A stretch of 64,000 nt of DNA, taken from the NCBI GenBank assembly GCA_016721925.1, contig JADKHE010000002.1, forward strand, positions 62,001 through 126,000. Reading direction: 5' to 3'. Below the pieces are notes generated by a model. It saw only the letters and a program-made list of their open reading frames with translations, was not told the origin of the DNA and searched no databases. Positions 51,691 to 60,726 of the stretch are shown here, piece by piece (the stretch's first letter is position 1; each line of letters starts with the position of its first letter). Made by a program: the position numbers and the translations under genes. This stretch comes from Candidatus Skiveiella danica (GTDB lineage Bacteria; Pseudomonadota; Gammaproteobacteria; Burkholderiales; Burkholderiaceae_C).

Positions 51691-53019
51691 TTACCTGGCG
51701 AGCAGGGCATTGACCGCGTCGAGGTCTTCCGGTTTTAGCGTTCCTGCGGCCTGGCGCAACTTGAGGCCACCGACCAGCACGTTGTACCGGGTCTGGTCCA
51801 GATCGCGTTTGGTCAGGTACACCTTGGTCTGCGAATTGAGCACATCCAGGTTGATGCGTACGCCAACCTGGTAGCCCAGCATATTGGCGTCCAGTGCGCT
51901 CTGGGTCGAGGTTTCGGCAGTTTCCAGTGCCTTGACCTTGCCCATGCCGGATTTCAGGCTGTACACAGCGGCCCGCGTGAACTGCGCCACCGTGCGCTCG
52001 GCGGAATCGACATCGGCCTTGGCCTTTTCCTCAAGCGACAACGCTTCCTTGACCTGGTTTTCCACCAGGAAGCCCGAGAAGACCGGTAGGTTGAAGGCCA
52101 GGCCGACAGTGCCGGCGGTGGTGCGCGTGTAGAAGCCGGTGCTGGAGTTGCCGCCCGGATACCGGTTGTTGCCGTAGCTGGCGGTCAGGTCCAGGGTCGG
52201 CTTGTGGCCGGCGTAGGCCTTCTGCGTCCCGAGCTTGGCGATTTCGAGCGCCAGGCGGCTTTGCTGCACCGTGGGGTTGTTCCCCAGGGCGATCTGCACC
52301 CAGGGCTCTGGTTCGGCCGGCACCAGAGCCGGCAGTGCCACCGGACGGGCCAGCGGCTTGAGTTCATTGGCGGGCCGACCCACCAGAAGCTCGAGGGCCA
52401 GCCGTCTCACACGGACCTCGTTGTCGGCGCTGATTTCTTCGGCCAGGATCAGGTCATATTGCGATTCGGCTTCGCGGCTGTCAGTGATGGTCGCGGTGCC
52501 GACCTCGAAATTGCGCTTGGCGGCCGCGAACTGTTCGGCGACGGCCTTTTTCTGCTCCCGCACCAGGAACAGGTTGTCCTGCGCGGCCAGCACATCGAAG
52601 TAGGCCTGCGATACGCGAAGGATCAGATCCTGCTCGACAGCGGCCAACTGTGCCTTGGCGACGTCGACCTGTTTGCGGCCCTGCTCGTAGGTGGCCAGGT
52701 TGGCCGGGCGGTACAGCGGCTGGGATGCGGCGATGTTCGCGGTTTCCGTTCGGAAGCTGTTGTCGAAGGTTGCGTTACCGGTCTTGTTTTCAAACTGGGT
52801 GCCGGAGTACCCCGCGCCGATGCCCACGGTGGGCAGGATGCCGGCCGTGGCCTGGTCGGCCTTGGCCAGGCTGGCTTCGTACTGCGCCTTCGCCGACTGG
52901 TAGGTGGCGTCGTAGCCGCGCGCCGCTTCGTACATCTGCACCAGGTTCTGGGCCTGCGCCGATCCGCCGAAGAGGGTTGCCAGGGCAAAGGCAAGGGGCA
53001 GGGGGCGTGGCAGTTTCAT
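51691..53019 (-). CDS. tolC: TolC family outer-membrane efflux protein
   Basis: The 442-residue protein has a signal peptide (PLALAFALATLFGGSAQA with interruptions) and the TolC start NLVQMYEAARGYDATYQSA. The two long coiled-coil helix pairs are visible as repeated heptad regions. It forms the trimeric outer-membrane duct for tripartite efflux or type I secretion. It lies downstream of pcm and rhodanese on the same strand. The RND pump operon of the same orientation is 1.1 kb away and may use it. Confidence 0.92.
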   Translation of the reverse strand: MKLPRPLPLAFALATLFGGSAQAQNLVQMYEAARGYDATYQSAKAQYEASLAKADQATAGILPTVGIGAGYSGTQFENKTGNATFDNSFRTETANIAASQPLYRPANLATYEQGRKQVDVAKAQLAAVEQDLILRVSQAYFDVLAAQDNLFLVREQKKAVAEQFAAAKRNFEVGTATITDSREAESQYDLILAEEISADNEVRVRRLALELLVGRPANELKPLARPVALPALVPAEPEPWVQIALGNNPTVQQSRLALEIAKLGTQKAYAGHKPTLDLTASYGNNRYPGGNSSTGFYTRTTAGTVGLAFNLPVFSGFLVENQVKEALSLEEKAKADVDSAERTVAQFTRAAVYSLKSGMGKVKALETAETSTQSALDANMLGYQVGVRINLDVLNSQTKVYLTKRDLDQTRYNVLVGGLKLRQAAGTLKPEDLDAVNALLAR

Positions 53020-53061
53020 GGGATTCTCCGGAAAAACGTCGGGCAGTACGGGTGGTGGGGC

Positions 53062-53403
53062 TCAGTAGCGGGGCACAGCAGGGTCCACTTCGCGCGACCA
53101 GGCATCGATACCACCCGCAATATTGGCCACGTGGGAAAAACCGTGGTGCTTGAGGAACGAGGCGACCTGCATGCTGCGCCCGCCGTGGTGGCACAGGCAG
53201 GCGACGGGGCGGCTTGCGTCGAGTTCGTTCATCCGCACGGGAACCGCCCGCATCGGGATCGCCTGCATCTCGAAACCGTCGGCTTTCAGGCTGGCCATCT
53301 GCCATTCGTGGGGTTCCCGCACGTCCAGCACCAGCGGCCGGCCGTGGGGCGCGACCGTTTCGAGCCAGTGAGCCAGATCCCGGGGATGAACCTGATCGAT
53401 CAT
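53062..53403 (-). CDS. Single-domain rhodanese
   Basis: The 113-residue protein carries one rhodanese domain with the active-site loop CHHGGRS (cysteine in VACLCHHGGRSMQ) and the N-terminal LVLDVREPHEWQMA (CDC25-like motif DVRE). It probably transfers sulfur or handles persulfides; the substrate is unknown. It lies between pcm and tolC, with gaps of 22 and 42 bases, so the three form a transcript. Confidence 0.9.
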   Translation of the reverse strand: MIDQVHPRDLAHWLETVAPHGRPLVLDVREPHEWQMASLKADGFEMQAIPMRAVPVRMNELDASRPVACLCHHGGRSMQVASFLKHHGFSHVANIAGGIDAWSREVDPAVPRY

Positions 53404-53425
53404 CGTGCGTTTCGCTCCTGTCCGC

Positions 53426-54091
53426 TCAGAACTTGAAGCGCGACGGCGCGACGAAATTCAGCAGTCGCGGCGCCACGGTGTCCCAGGGCGTCGTGGTTGT
53501 CCAGGTGGCCTCGCCGGTGCGGGTCATGAGGGTGGCAGTCATGGCGGGCTCGTCGCCCACGATGCCGATCAGGCGGCCGCCCACCTTGAGCTGGGCCAGC
53601 AGGACCTGGGGCACCTCGGCCACCGAGCCGCTGAGCACGATGACATCGAACGGTCCGTCGCCCTTGACACCCTGGGCGGCGTCAAGCTCCAGCACTTCAA
53701 CATTGTGAATGCCGGCCTTCTGAAGGTTGGCGCGCGCCATGCGGGCCAGTTCTGGCTCGATCTCGACGCTGACCACGCGCTGCGCGCGGTGCGCCAGCAG
53801 GGCGGCCATGTAACCGGAGCCGGCGCCGACCTCGAGCACCTTCTCATGCTTCTGGACGTTGGCGTCCTGCAGAAGACGCGCTTCGACGCGCGGCGCAAGC
53901 ATGACCTGCCCGCGGGCACCGCCTTCGCGCAACGGAATCTCCATGTCCACGAATGCCAGCGCCTTGTGCGCCAGCGGAACGAAATCCTCGCGCTTGACCA
54001 CTTCCAGCAGTTGCAGCACGTGGGCATCCAGCACATTCCAGGGCCGGATCTGCTGTTCGATCATGTTGAAGCGGGCGTGTTCGATGTCCAT
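53426..54091 (-). CDS. Protein-L-isoaspartate O-methyltransferase family protein
   Basis: The 221-residue SAM-dependent methyltransferase has motif I VLEVGAGSGYMAALLA and the upstream FVPLAHKALAFVDMEIPLREG. It is of the betaproteobacterial type located upstream of tolC. The substrate-binding residues of classical Pcm (a TISQPYIVA-like segment) are altered here (GQVMLAPRVEARLL), so true isoaspartyl repair activity is uncertain. Confidence 0.88.
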   Translation of the reverse strand: MDIEHARFNMIEQQIRPWNVLDAHVLQLLEVVKREDFVPLAHKALAFVDMEIPLREGGARGQVMLAPRVEARLLQDANVQKHEKVLEVGAGSGYMAALLAHRAQRVVSVEIEPELARMARANLQKAGIHNVEVLELDAAQGVKGDGPFDVIVLSGSVAEVPQVLLAQLKVGGRLIGIVGDEPAMTATLMTRTGEATWTTTTPWDTVAPRLLNFVAPSRFKF

Positions 54092-54132
54092 CTTGGTACT
54101 CCTAGGGGTATATTAACCGATTACCGCCAATT

Positions 54133-57100
54133 TTACCGGGCCGGGCTTTCTCCGGGCTGATGCGCAGCGCCCGCACCGAAGCGCCGGCGCATCCACTGCG
54201 CCAGATCATCCATGTAGCAGTACACCACTGGCACCACGACCAATGTCAGCAACGACGAGGTGATGACGCCACCGATGACCGCCTGGCCCATCGGCGCGCG
54301 TTGCTCTGAGCCTTCGGTCAGCGCGAAGGCCAGCGGCACCATGCCGAAGACCATGGCCAGCGTCGTCATCAGGATCGGGCGTAGCCGCACGCGCGCCGCC
54401 ATCAGCAGGGCGGCGGAGCGCTCCATGCCGTCTTCGCGGGCTCGGATGGCGAAATCCACCAGCAGGATCGCGTTCTTCGTCACCAGGCCCATGAGCATCA
54501 CGATGCCGATGATTGAGAACATCGAGAGCGAGGATCCGAACATCATGAGCGCCAGCACCACGCCGATCAGGGTCAGCGGCAGCGAGGTCATCAGGGCCAG
54601 CGGCTGCAGGAAGCTCTTGAACTGGCTGGCCAGGATCATGTAGATGAACACGATGGCCAGCACCAGTGCGGAGACGGCGTAGCCAAAGGATTCCGCCATG
54701 TTCTTGGTCGATCCGCCAAACTGGTAGCGATACCCCGGCGGGAAGTTGATGGTCTCCAGGGCGGCCTTGATGTCGGCCGAGACCTCGCCGGTGGAACGGG
54801 TGACGACGTTGCCGTTGATGGCCACTTCGCGCGTCAGGTCGCGGCGGTTGATCTGGTTGGGCCCGGTGCCTTCGCGCAAGGTGGCCAACTGATTCAGGCG
54901 GACGATGCGGGGGCTGCCGTCGGCGTTGACGCCGGTGGTGAACGGCAGGCGCTCGAGGTCGGCCAGCGTGTCGCGGGATTCCGGCGACAGGCGCACGTTG
55001 ACGTCGTAGGTCTGGTCATCGCTGGCGCGCCAGTTGCCCACGGTCTGTCCGGCCACCAGCGTGCGCAGCGGGCCCGCGATCTGGGCCATGCCCAGGCCGA
55101 GCTCGGAGGCCGCTTCACGGCGCACATCGACCTCGATGGTGGGCTTGTCGGCCTTGATGCTGGAGTCCAGGTCCACCAGGCCTGGCGTGGCTCGGATCTT
55201 GTCCATCACCAGCCGCGTCAGGCGGTCGAGCTCCTTGAGATCAGGGCCTTGCAGCGAGAACTCGATCTGCTTTTGTCCACCCACCGGATCAAGCAGGCCG
55301 ACATGGGTGACGGTGACGCCCGGCACCTGCGCCAGCCGCGCGCGCAGGGCGGAGGAGACTTCGTCCACGCTGCGCTTGCGCTGGTTGCGGTCGACCATGC
55401 GGACATAGATGCTGGCGTTGGTCTTGCCCAGCGCATTGGCGGTGTTCAGCGTGGCCAGCGTGTAGTTCACTTCGGGGAACTCGCGGATGATGGTCTCGAC
55501 CTGGCGCGCCTTGGCTTCCGTGACCTCGAGCGAGGAACCCACCGGGGTGTAGAAGTTGACGGTGGTCTCCGAGAAGTCCGACTTGGGGACGAACTCGGTG
55601 CCCAGCAGCGGCACCATGACGACGCTCACCACGAAAACCCCGGCGGCCAGCCCCATGGTCGCCAGCCGATGCCGCAACGACCAGTCCAGGATGTCGTGAT
55701 AGATGTCGGCCATCCGGTCGGTCGAGCGGTCGAAGAAGCCGGTGACCCGGCCGATGGTCTTGTCGTACAGCGTCACCGGCGCATGGGGTTTGCCATGGGC
55801 TTCGATGCTGGGGTCATGCCAGACAGAGGACAGCATCGGGTCCAGCGTGAAGCTCACGAACATCGAGATCAGCACGGCAGCGACGATGGTGATGCCGAAC
55901 TCGTGAAAGAACTTGCCGATGATGCCGCCCATGAAACCGATCGGCATGAACACGGCCACAATGGACAAGGTGGTGGCCAGCACCGCCAGCCCGATTTCCT
56001 GCGTGCCGTCCATGGCAGCGTCATAGGGTCGCTTGCCCATCTGCACGTGTCGCACGATGTTTTCCCGCACCACGATGGCGTCGTCGATCAGCAGGCCCAC
56101 GCACAACGAGAGCGCCATCAGCGTGATCATGTTGATGGTGAAACCGAACAGGTTCATGAACAGGAAGGTGCCGATGATCGAGATCGGCAGGGTCAGCCCG
56201 GTGATGACGGTCGATCGCCAGGAATTCAGGAACAGGAAGACGATCAGCACGGTGAGCAGCGCGCCTTCGATCAGGGTGCGCCGCACGTTGTCCACTGCCA
56301 CGCGGATCGAGCGCGAGCCGTCAAAGATCGGAACCAGGCGCACGCCCGGTGGCAGTTGCGGCTGCAGTTCAGCCACCGCCTTGGCCAGGCCGTCGACGAC
56401 GCCGATGGTGTTCTCGTCCTGTGCCTTCTGGATGGAGAGCAGCAAGGTGCGCTGGCCGTTGTAGAGCGCCAGGGAGTCGATCTCCTGGGCGCCGTCCGAC
56501 ACCGTCGCGACCTGATCCAGGCGGATCGGCGCGCCATTCTTGCGCCCGACGATGATCGATCCGAAATCCTCCGGCCGGCGCATGCGCGCGTCGATCTTGA
56601 CCACACGCTCCTGCGCCAGCGAGCGCACCGCGCCCATGGGCAGATCCTGGTTCTCGTTGCGCACCGCGTTGGCCACCTGTTCGGGCGTGATGCCCTGCGC
56701 CTCCAGCGCCTGGGGCTTGAGGTACAGGTTGATTTCCCGCTTGGTGCCACCGACCAAGGTCACCGCACCGACGCCGCGCACGTTCTCAAGGCGTTTGCGC
56801 AGCGTCTGGTCGGCCCAGTTGGTCAGTTCCACCGCCGACAGCGGCCGACCCCGTGTGCCATCCGGCAGCACCGCCAGCGACCAGATCGCCTTGCTCGCCG
56901 GGTCGAAGCGCAGCACCCGTGGTTCCTTGACCTCGGTGCGCAGGTTCGGGCGCACGGTGGCCACCTTCTCGCGGACGTCTTCGGCCGCCTTGCGCCCGTC
57001 GATGTGCAGCTGGAATTCGATGATGACGACCGACTGGCCTTCGTAGCTGCGCGAGGTCAGCGCGTTGATGCCGGCGATGGAGTTGACGGCTTCCTCGATC

Positions 57101-57297
57101 TTCTTGGTGACCTCGCTCTCGACGATCTCAGGCGAGGCGCCCGGGTATTCCGCCGTCACCACCACCACCGGGAAGTCGATGTTGGGGAACTGGTCCACCT
57201 TCAGGCGCTGCAGTGAAAACAGTCCCAGCACCACGATCGCCAGCATCACCATGGTGGCGAAGACCGGGTTCTTCAGGCTGACGCGGGTGAACCACAT
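54133..57297 (-). CDS. RND-family efflux pump inner-membrane transporter
   Basis: The 1054-residue AcrB-like antiporter begins MWFTRVSLKNPVFATMVMLAIVVLGL. Twelve membrane segments in two halves and the usual large periplasmic loops are present. Proton-relay residues are seen in LCVGLLIDDAIVVRENI, and the family motif in FTLDPMLSSVWH. The sequence type (YPGASPEIVESEVTKKIEEAVNSI) fits the MexB/OqxB-like HAE1 group of broad-range pumps. ATG 57297 is chosen; the 14 codons upstream have no family match. It follows the MFP gene within five bases. Confidence 0.94.
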   Translation of the reverse strand: MWFTRVSLKNPVFATMVMLAIVVLGLFSLQRLKVDQFPNIDFPVVVVTAEYPGASPEIVESEVTKKIEEAVNSIAGINALTSRSYEGQSVVIIEFQLHIDGRKAAEDVREKVATVRPNLRTEVKEPRVLRFDPASKAIWSLAVLPDGTRGRPLSAVELTNWADQTLRKRLENVRGVGAVTLVGGTKREINLYLKPQALEAQGITPEQVANAVRNENQDLPMGAVRSLAQERVVKIDARMRRPEDFGSIIVGRKNGAPIRLDQVATVSDGAQEIDSLALYNGQRTLLLSIQKAQDENTIGVVDGLAKAVAELQPQLPPGVRLVPIFDGSRSIRVAVDNVRRTLIEGALLTVLIVFLFLNSWRSTVITGLTLPISIIGTFLFMNLFGFTINMITLMALSLCVGLLIDDAIVVRENIVRHVQMGKRPYDAAMDGTQEIGLAVLATTLSIVAVFMPIGFMGGIIGKFFHEFGITIVAAVLISMFVSFTLDPMLSSVWHDPSIEAHGKPHAPVTLYDKTIGRVTGFFDRSTDRMADIYHDILDWSLRHRLATMGLAAGVFVVSVVMVPLLGTEFVPKSDFSETTVNFYTPVGSSLEVTEAKARQVETIIREFPEVNYTLATLNTANALGKTNASIYVRMVDRNQRKRSVDEVSSALRARLAQVPGVTVTHVGLLDPVGGQKQIEFSLQGPDLKELDRLTRLVMDKIRATPGLVDLDSSIKADKPTIEVDVRREAASELGLGMAQIAGPLRTLVAGQTVGNWRASDDQTYDVNVRLSPESRDTLADLERLPFTTGVNADGSPRIVRLNQLATLREGTGPNQINRRDLTREVAINGNVVTRSTGEVSADIKAALETINFPPGYRYQFGGSTKNMAESFGYAVSALVLAIVFIYMILASQFKSFLQPLALMTSLPLTLIGVVLALMMFGSSLSMFSIIGIVMLMGLVTKNAILLVDFAIRAREDGMERSAALLMAARVRLRPILMTTLAMVFGMVPLAFALTEGSEQRAPMGQAVIGGVITSSLLTLVVVPVVYCYMDDLAQWMRRRFGAGAAHQPGESPAR

Positions 57298-57301
57298 GGC
57301 G

Positions 57302-58534
57302 TCAGCGTGCCGTGGTGGGGCTGCTTGTGGCTGCCGCAACGGCGGGTGCCGTCGGCGTGATCGCCGGTGGCGCGCTCCCAGGCGGTGCCGAGCTTGCGTT
57401 GGTGGCCGGTCTTGCCGCGGTGAACCGGACGGCCGTGCCCTCGAGCAGGGTGCCGACGGCCCCGGTCACCACGACGGCGTCTTCCGGCAATCCACTGACG
57501 GCGACCATGGCGGCCCCGGCCACATCCCCGCGTGCGCCGGGCACCACGGACTTGTGGGCGATCTTGCCGTTCTCGACCACCTGCACATAGGGCTGCGGCT
57601 TGTCGGTGCGCAGGGCGCTGACCGGAACCGTCAGTGTGGTCAGTCGGCCCGTGCCCAGCATGCCTTCGGCAAACAGGCCCTGGCGCAGGACGTTGGTGGG
57701 TTCCACGGCCAGATAGACCAGGATGCTGCGGCTGCCCGCCTGTGTGCTGGGGTTGATCCGTGCCACGCGGGCTTTCACCGGCTCGGCATTGCCCTCGATC
57801 TTCAGGACCGCGTTCTGCCCGACGCGCACGCGCGGCGCGTCGCTGGCGCTGACGGCGGCCTCCAGTTCGACGCGGCTGAGGTCGACGATCTCGATGATCC
57901 GCCCGTCGACCGGTACCCGCTCGCCGGGCTGGGCCAGCCGTTGCGAGACCAGACCACTGATCGGCGCCACCAGCACGGTATCGGCGAGCGTCTTGCGTGC
58001 CACGTCGGCAGCGGCCAGCGCGGCCTGGTAGCTGGCCTGCGCGCCACTGAGGTTGAAGGCCGAGGTGTCCAGTGCCGTCTTGGAGATGAAGCCCTTTTCC
58101 ATCAGCGCCTTGTTGTTGTCGAACTGGCGCTGCGCAATGTCGATCTGCACCTTGGCCGCGTTGGCCTGGTCCTGCGCCTGGCGCAGCCGGGCCTGGTATT
58201 CGGTGGGCTCGATGCGTGCGACCACCTGGCCTGCCTTGACGGCGTCGCCCTCGCGCACGGTCAGTCCCTGCAATTCACCGGGCACCCGTGCCTTGACGAA
58301 GGCCGTCGTCACCGCCTTGAGCGCACCGGTCACCGGCAGGCCTTGTTCGAGTTCGCGGATCTGCGCCCGTGTCGTGTCGGTGGCAGCCAACTCGACGACC
58401 GTCACCGACTTTGCGGCAGCCGCCTGGGCCTGGGCCTGCTGCTGGGCCTTGCGCGCCGACAGCACGCGAGCCGCAAGGCCGGCGACCAGAAGGACGACGA
58501 CAGCGGCCACGATCCATTTCCACCAGCGCTTCAT
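57302..58534 (-). CDS. RND efflux periplasmic adaptor (membrane fusion protein)
   Basis: The 410-residue protein has an N-terminal membrane anchor (WIVAAVVVLLVAGLAARVLS), a lipoyl-type half (VTGALKAVTTAFVKARVPGEL, VREGDAVKAGQVVARIEP), a coiled-coil hairpin, the beta-barrel domain and a proline- and threonine-rich tail. It bridges the RND pump to TolC. ATG 58534 overlaps the tetR stop by four bases. Confidence 0.93.
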   Translation of the reverse strand: MKRWWKWIVAAVVVLLVAGLAARVLSARKAQQQAQAQAAAAKSVTVVELAATDTTRAQIRELEQGLPVTGALKAVTTAFVKARVPGELQGLTVREGDAVKAGQVVARIEPTEYQARLRQAQDQANAAKVQIDIAQRQFDNNKALMEKGFISKTALDTSAFNLSGAQASYQAALAAADVARKTLADTVLVAPISGLVSQRLAQPGERVPVDGRIIEIVDLSRVELEAAVSASDAPRVRVGQNAVLKIEGNAEPVKARVARINPSTQAGSRSILVYLAVEPTNVLRQGLFAEGMLGTGRLTTLTVPVSALRTDKPQPYVQVVENGKIAHKSVVPGARGDVAGAAMVAVSGLPEDAVVVTGAVGTLLEGTAVRFTAARPATNASSAPPGSAPPAITPTAPAVAAATSSPTTAR

Positions 58535-59196
58535 GCGTTCGGCTCCTTGAGCAGCCCGCGCACCATCAGGTCGGCGTGCTGGGCAATGAATGTTTCGGGG
58601 TCAATGGCGGCAGCCGCACCGCAACAGGGCGCGAGCGAGTGCTTCCACATGACCAGAAAGATCAAGGGGGCCATGATGACGTGCACGGTGTGGTGCAGAT
58701 CGACCGGGCGGAACTCGCCGCGGTCGATGCCGCGCTGAAGCACGCGGCGCACCAGTTCTGTCCCCGGAACGACCACTTCCTCCTGGTAAAAGCGCGCAAG
58801 TTCAGGGAAGTTGCTCGCTTCGCTGATGATCAGCTTGGAAATGCCGGATGCCTTGGTCGCGCCGTACCGCGCCCACCACTGCTGCATCATGTGGGTGAGC
58901 AGTTCGCCGGTGGGGCCGTCAAAAACTTCGAGCTCCGAGGCGCCCTCGCTGACCGTGCGGGCCAGGTTCTCGCGCACCACCGCCTTGAACAGCTCTTCCT
59001 TGCTGGGGAAATACAGGAACAGCGTGCCTTTGGAGACGCCGGCACGAACCGCCACTTCTTCCGCGCGTGTCGCGGCGTAGCCCTTCTCCACGAACAGGTC
59101 AAGCGCTGCCTCCAGCAGTTCGCCGGGGCGAGCCTCCTTGCGGCGTTCGCGTTTGTGCGCTTCCAGAACGGGCGCAGCGGAAATGGGTTTACTCAC
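58531..59196 (-). CDS. TetR-family repressor of the efflux operon
   Basis: The 221-residue regulator has an N-terminal TetR helix-turn-helix (LLEAALDLFVEKGYAATRAEEVAVRAG, VSKGTLFLYFPSKEELF with gaps) and a C-terminal ligand domain (TetR_C-like). It is the first gene of tetR-MFP-RND, so it probably represses its own operon. GTG 59196 starts SKPISAAPVLEAHKRER; the open frame upstream crosses the operator and terminator region and is not coding. Confidence 0.9.
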   Translation of the reverse strand: MSKPISAAPVLEAHKRERRKEARPGELLEAALDLFVEKGYAATRAEEVAVRAGVSKGTLFLYFPSKEELFKAVVRENLARTVSEGASELEVFDGPTGELLTHMMQQWWARYGATKASGISKLIISEASNFPELARFYQEEVVVPGTELVRRVLQRGIDRGEFRPVDLHHTVHVIMAPLIFLVMWKHSLAPCCGAAAAIDPETFIAQHADLMVRGLLKEPNA

Positions 59197-59212
59197 CGGA
59201 CTGTTTTTAATG

Positions 59213-59226
59213 ACTGACTGGTTAGT
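59213..59226. promoter_or_regulatory. Probable TetR operator
   Basis: ACTGACTGGTTAGT is an imperfect palindrome (10 of 14 positions symmetric) directly upstream of the tetR start. It resembles the GACTGACTGGT-type operators of efflux-pump TetR repressors. Confidence 0.5.
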
Positions 59227-59327
59227 AATGTAGCCGCTCCGGGCGCAGGCGTCAAGCCGCGAGGGTCGGCACTGAGCCCCGCCTGGCGATGGCGGGCCGG
59301 CAAACTCTTTTAAAGCTGCCCGGCTCG

Positions 59328-59359
59328 GAAAAACCAACAGAACCTGAATCGGTCCTGTT
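59328..59359 (-). terminator. Terminator downstream of gcdH
   Basis: AACAGGACC and GGTTCTGTT (minus strand) pair around six bases, followed by GGTTTTT. It lies 58 bases after the gcdH stop and separates gcdH from the tetR operon. Confidence 0.65.
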
Positions 59360-59362
59360 TTT

Positions 59363-59394
59363 GTAGCTGTCAGTGACCCCTCGGCGCCGGGATC
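59363..59394 (+). repeat. Dispersed 32-bp repeat, copy 7 (intergenic, diverged)
   Basis: GTAGC, six bases, TGACC, CCTCG, GCGCCGGGATC, preceded by TCCTGTTTTT. The spacing is the same as in the other copies, with several substitutions. It lies between gcdH and its terminator. Confidence 0.6.
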
Positions 59395-59416
59395 GGGCCG
59401 AAAAGATCGGAAAAAC

Positions 59417-60601
59417 TCAGTTGAACGCCGCGATCCCGGTGATCGCCCGCCCCAGGATCAGCGCGTGCACGTCGTGGGTGCCTTCGTAGGTGTTCACCAC
59501 CTCCAGGTTCACCAGGTGACGGGCCACGCCGTATTCGTCGCTGATGCCGTTGCCGCCCATCATGTCGCGGCTCATGCGGGCGATGTCCAGCGCCTTGCCG
59601 CAGCTGTTGCGCTTGAGGATGGAGGTGATCTCGACGGCGGCGGTGCCTTCGTCCTTCATGCGGCCCAGGCGCAGGCAGCCCTGCAGGCCCAGGCTGATCT
59701 CGGTCAGCATGTCGGCCAGCTTCTTCTGGATCAGCTGGTTGGCGGCCAGCGGGCGGCCGAACTGCTGGCGGTCCAGCACGTACTGGCGGGCGCGGAAGTA
59801 GCAGTCTTCCGCCGCGCCCAGCGCGCCCCAGGCGATGCCGTAGCGCGCGCTGTTCAGGCAGGTGAACGGGCCCTTCAGGCCCCGCACCTCGGGGAAGGCG
59901 TTTTCTTCCGGCACGAACACCTCGTCCATCACGATCTCGCCGGTGATGCTGGCGCGCAGGCCCACCTTGCCGTGCACGGCGGGGGCCGACAGGCCTTTCC
60001 AGCCTTTTTCGAGCACAAAGCCGCGGATCTGGCCGCCGTCGTCCTTGGCCCAGACCACGAACACGTCGGCAATCGGCGAGTTGGTGATCCACATCTTGGC
60101 GCCGGAGAGGCTGTAGCCGCCGTCGACCTTGCGGGCGCGGGTGATCATGCTGCCGGGGTCGGAGCCGTGGTTGGGCTCGGTCAGGCCGAAGCAGCCGATC
60201 CACTCGCCGGTGGCCAGCTTGGGCAGGTACTTCTGCTTGGTGGCTTCGTTGCCGAATTCATGGATCGGCACCATCACCAGCGAGCTTTGCACGCTCATCA
60301 TGCTGCGGTAGCCGGAGTCCACGCGCTCCACCTCGCGCGCCACCAGGCCGTAGCACACGTAGTTCAGGCCGGCGCCGCCGTACTGCTCGGGGATGGTGGG
60401 GCCCAGCAGGCCCAGCTCGCCCATCTCGCGAAAGATGGAGGCGTCGGTGGTTTCGTTGCGAAAGGCCATCTGCACGCGCGGCAGCAGCTTTTCCTGGCAG
60501 TAGGCGCGGGCAGCCTCCTGCACCTGGCGCTCGTCGTCGGTGAGCTGGGCGCTGAGGTGGAAGGGGTCTTCCCAGCTGAACGTGTTCTTGGCGGTGGCCA
60601 T
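59417..60601 (-). CDS. gcdH: Glutaryl-CoA dehydrogenase
   Basis: The 394-residue acyl-CoA dehydrogenase oxidises and decarboxylates glutaryl-CoA in lysine or aromatic acid breakdown. Family motifs: GCFGLTEPNHGSDPGSM (FAD/substrate), WITNSPIADVFVVWAK, and the catalytic glutamate in YEGTHDVHALILGRAITG. The start TFSWEDPFHLSAQLTDDER is typical of GcdH. It is divergent from a LysR gene, the usual arrangement. Confidence 0.93.
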   Translation of the reverse strand: MATAKNTFSWEDPFHLSAQLTDDERQVQEAARAYCQEKLLPRVQMAFRNETTDASIFREMGELGLLGPTIPEQYGGAGLNYVCYGLVAREVERVDSGYRSMMSVQSSLVMVPIHEFGNEATKQKYLPKLATGEWIGCFGLTEPNHGSDPGSMITRARKVDGGYSLSGAKMWITNSPIADVFVVWAKDDGGQIRGFVLEKGWKGLSAPAVHGKVGLRASITGEIVMDEVFVPEENAFPEVRGLKGPFTCLNSARYGIAWGALGAAEDCYFRARQYVLDRQQFGRPLAANQLIQKKLADMLTEISLGLQGCLRLGRMKDEGTAAVEITSILKRNSCGKALDIARMSRDMMGGNGISDEYGVARHLVNLEVVNTYEGTHDVHALILGRAITGIAAFN

Positions 60602-60673
60602 GGCGTGTCTCCTCGATGCGACGGGGTGGGTGTGGAAAAGGGGGGGCGTCGAACGGGCAATTGTCGCGGCACC

Positions 60674-60707
60674 ATGAATACCTGTCTAATATCAATTAGG
60701 TATTCAT
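60674..60707. promoter_or_regulatory. Perfect 10-bp inverted repeat between gcdH and lysR
   Basis: ATGAATACCT and AGGTATTCAT are separated by 14 AT-rich bases. The position in the 125-base divergent intergenic region makes it the likely binding site of the LysR regulator. Confidence 0.6.
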
Positions 60708-60726
60708 CAATACAAAATTCATATTC

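Noticed and set aside
55249..57216. 655-codon plus-strand frame opposite the RND transporter
   Set aside because: It is antisense to a gene with full RND family features; composition is that of a shadow frame.
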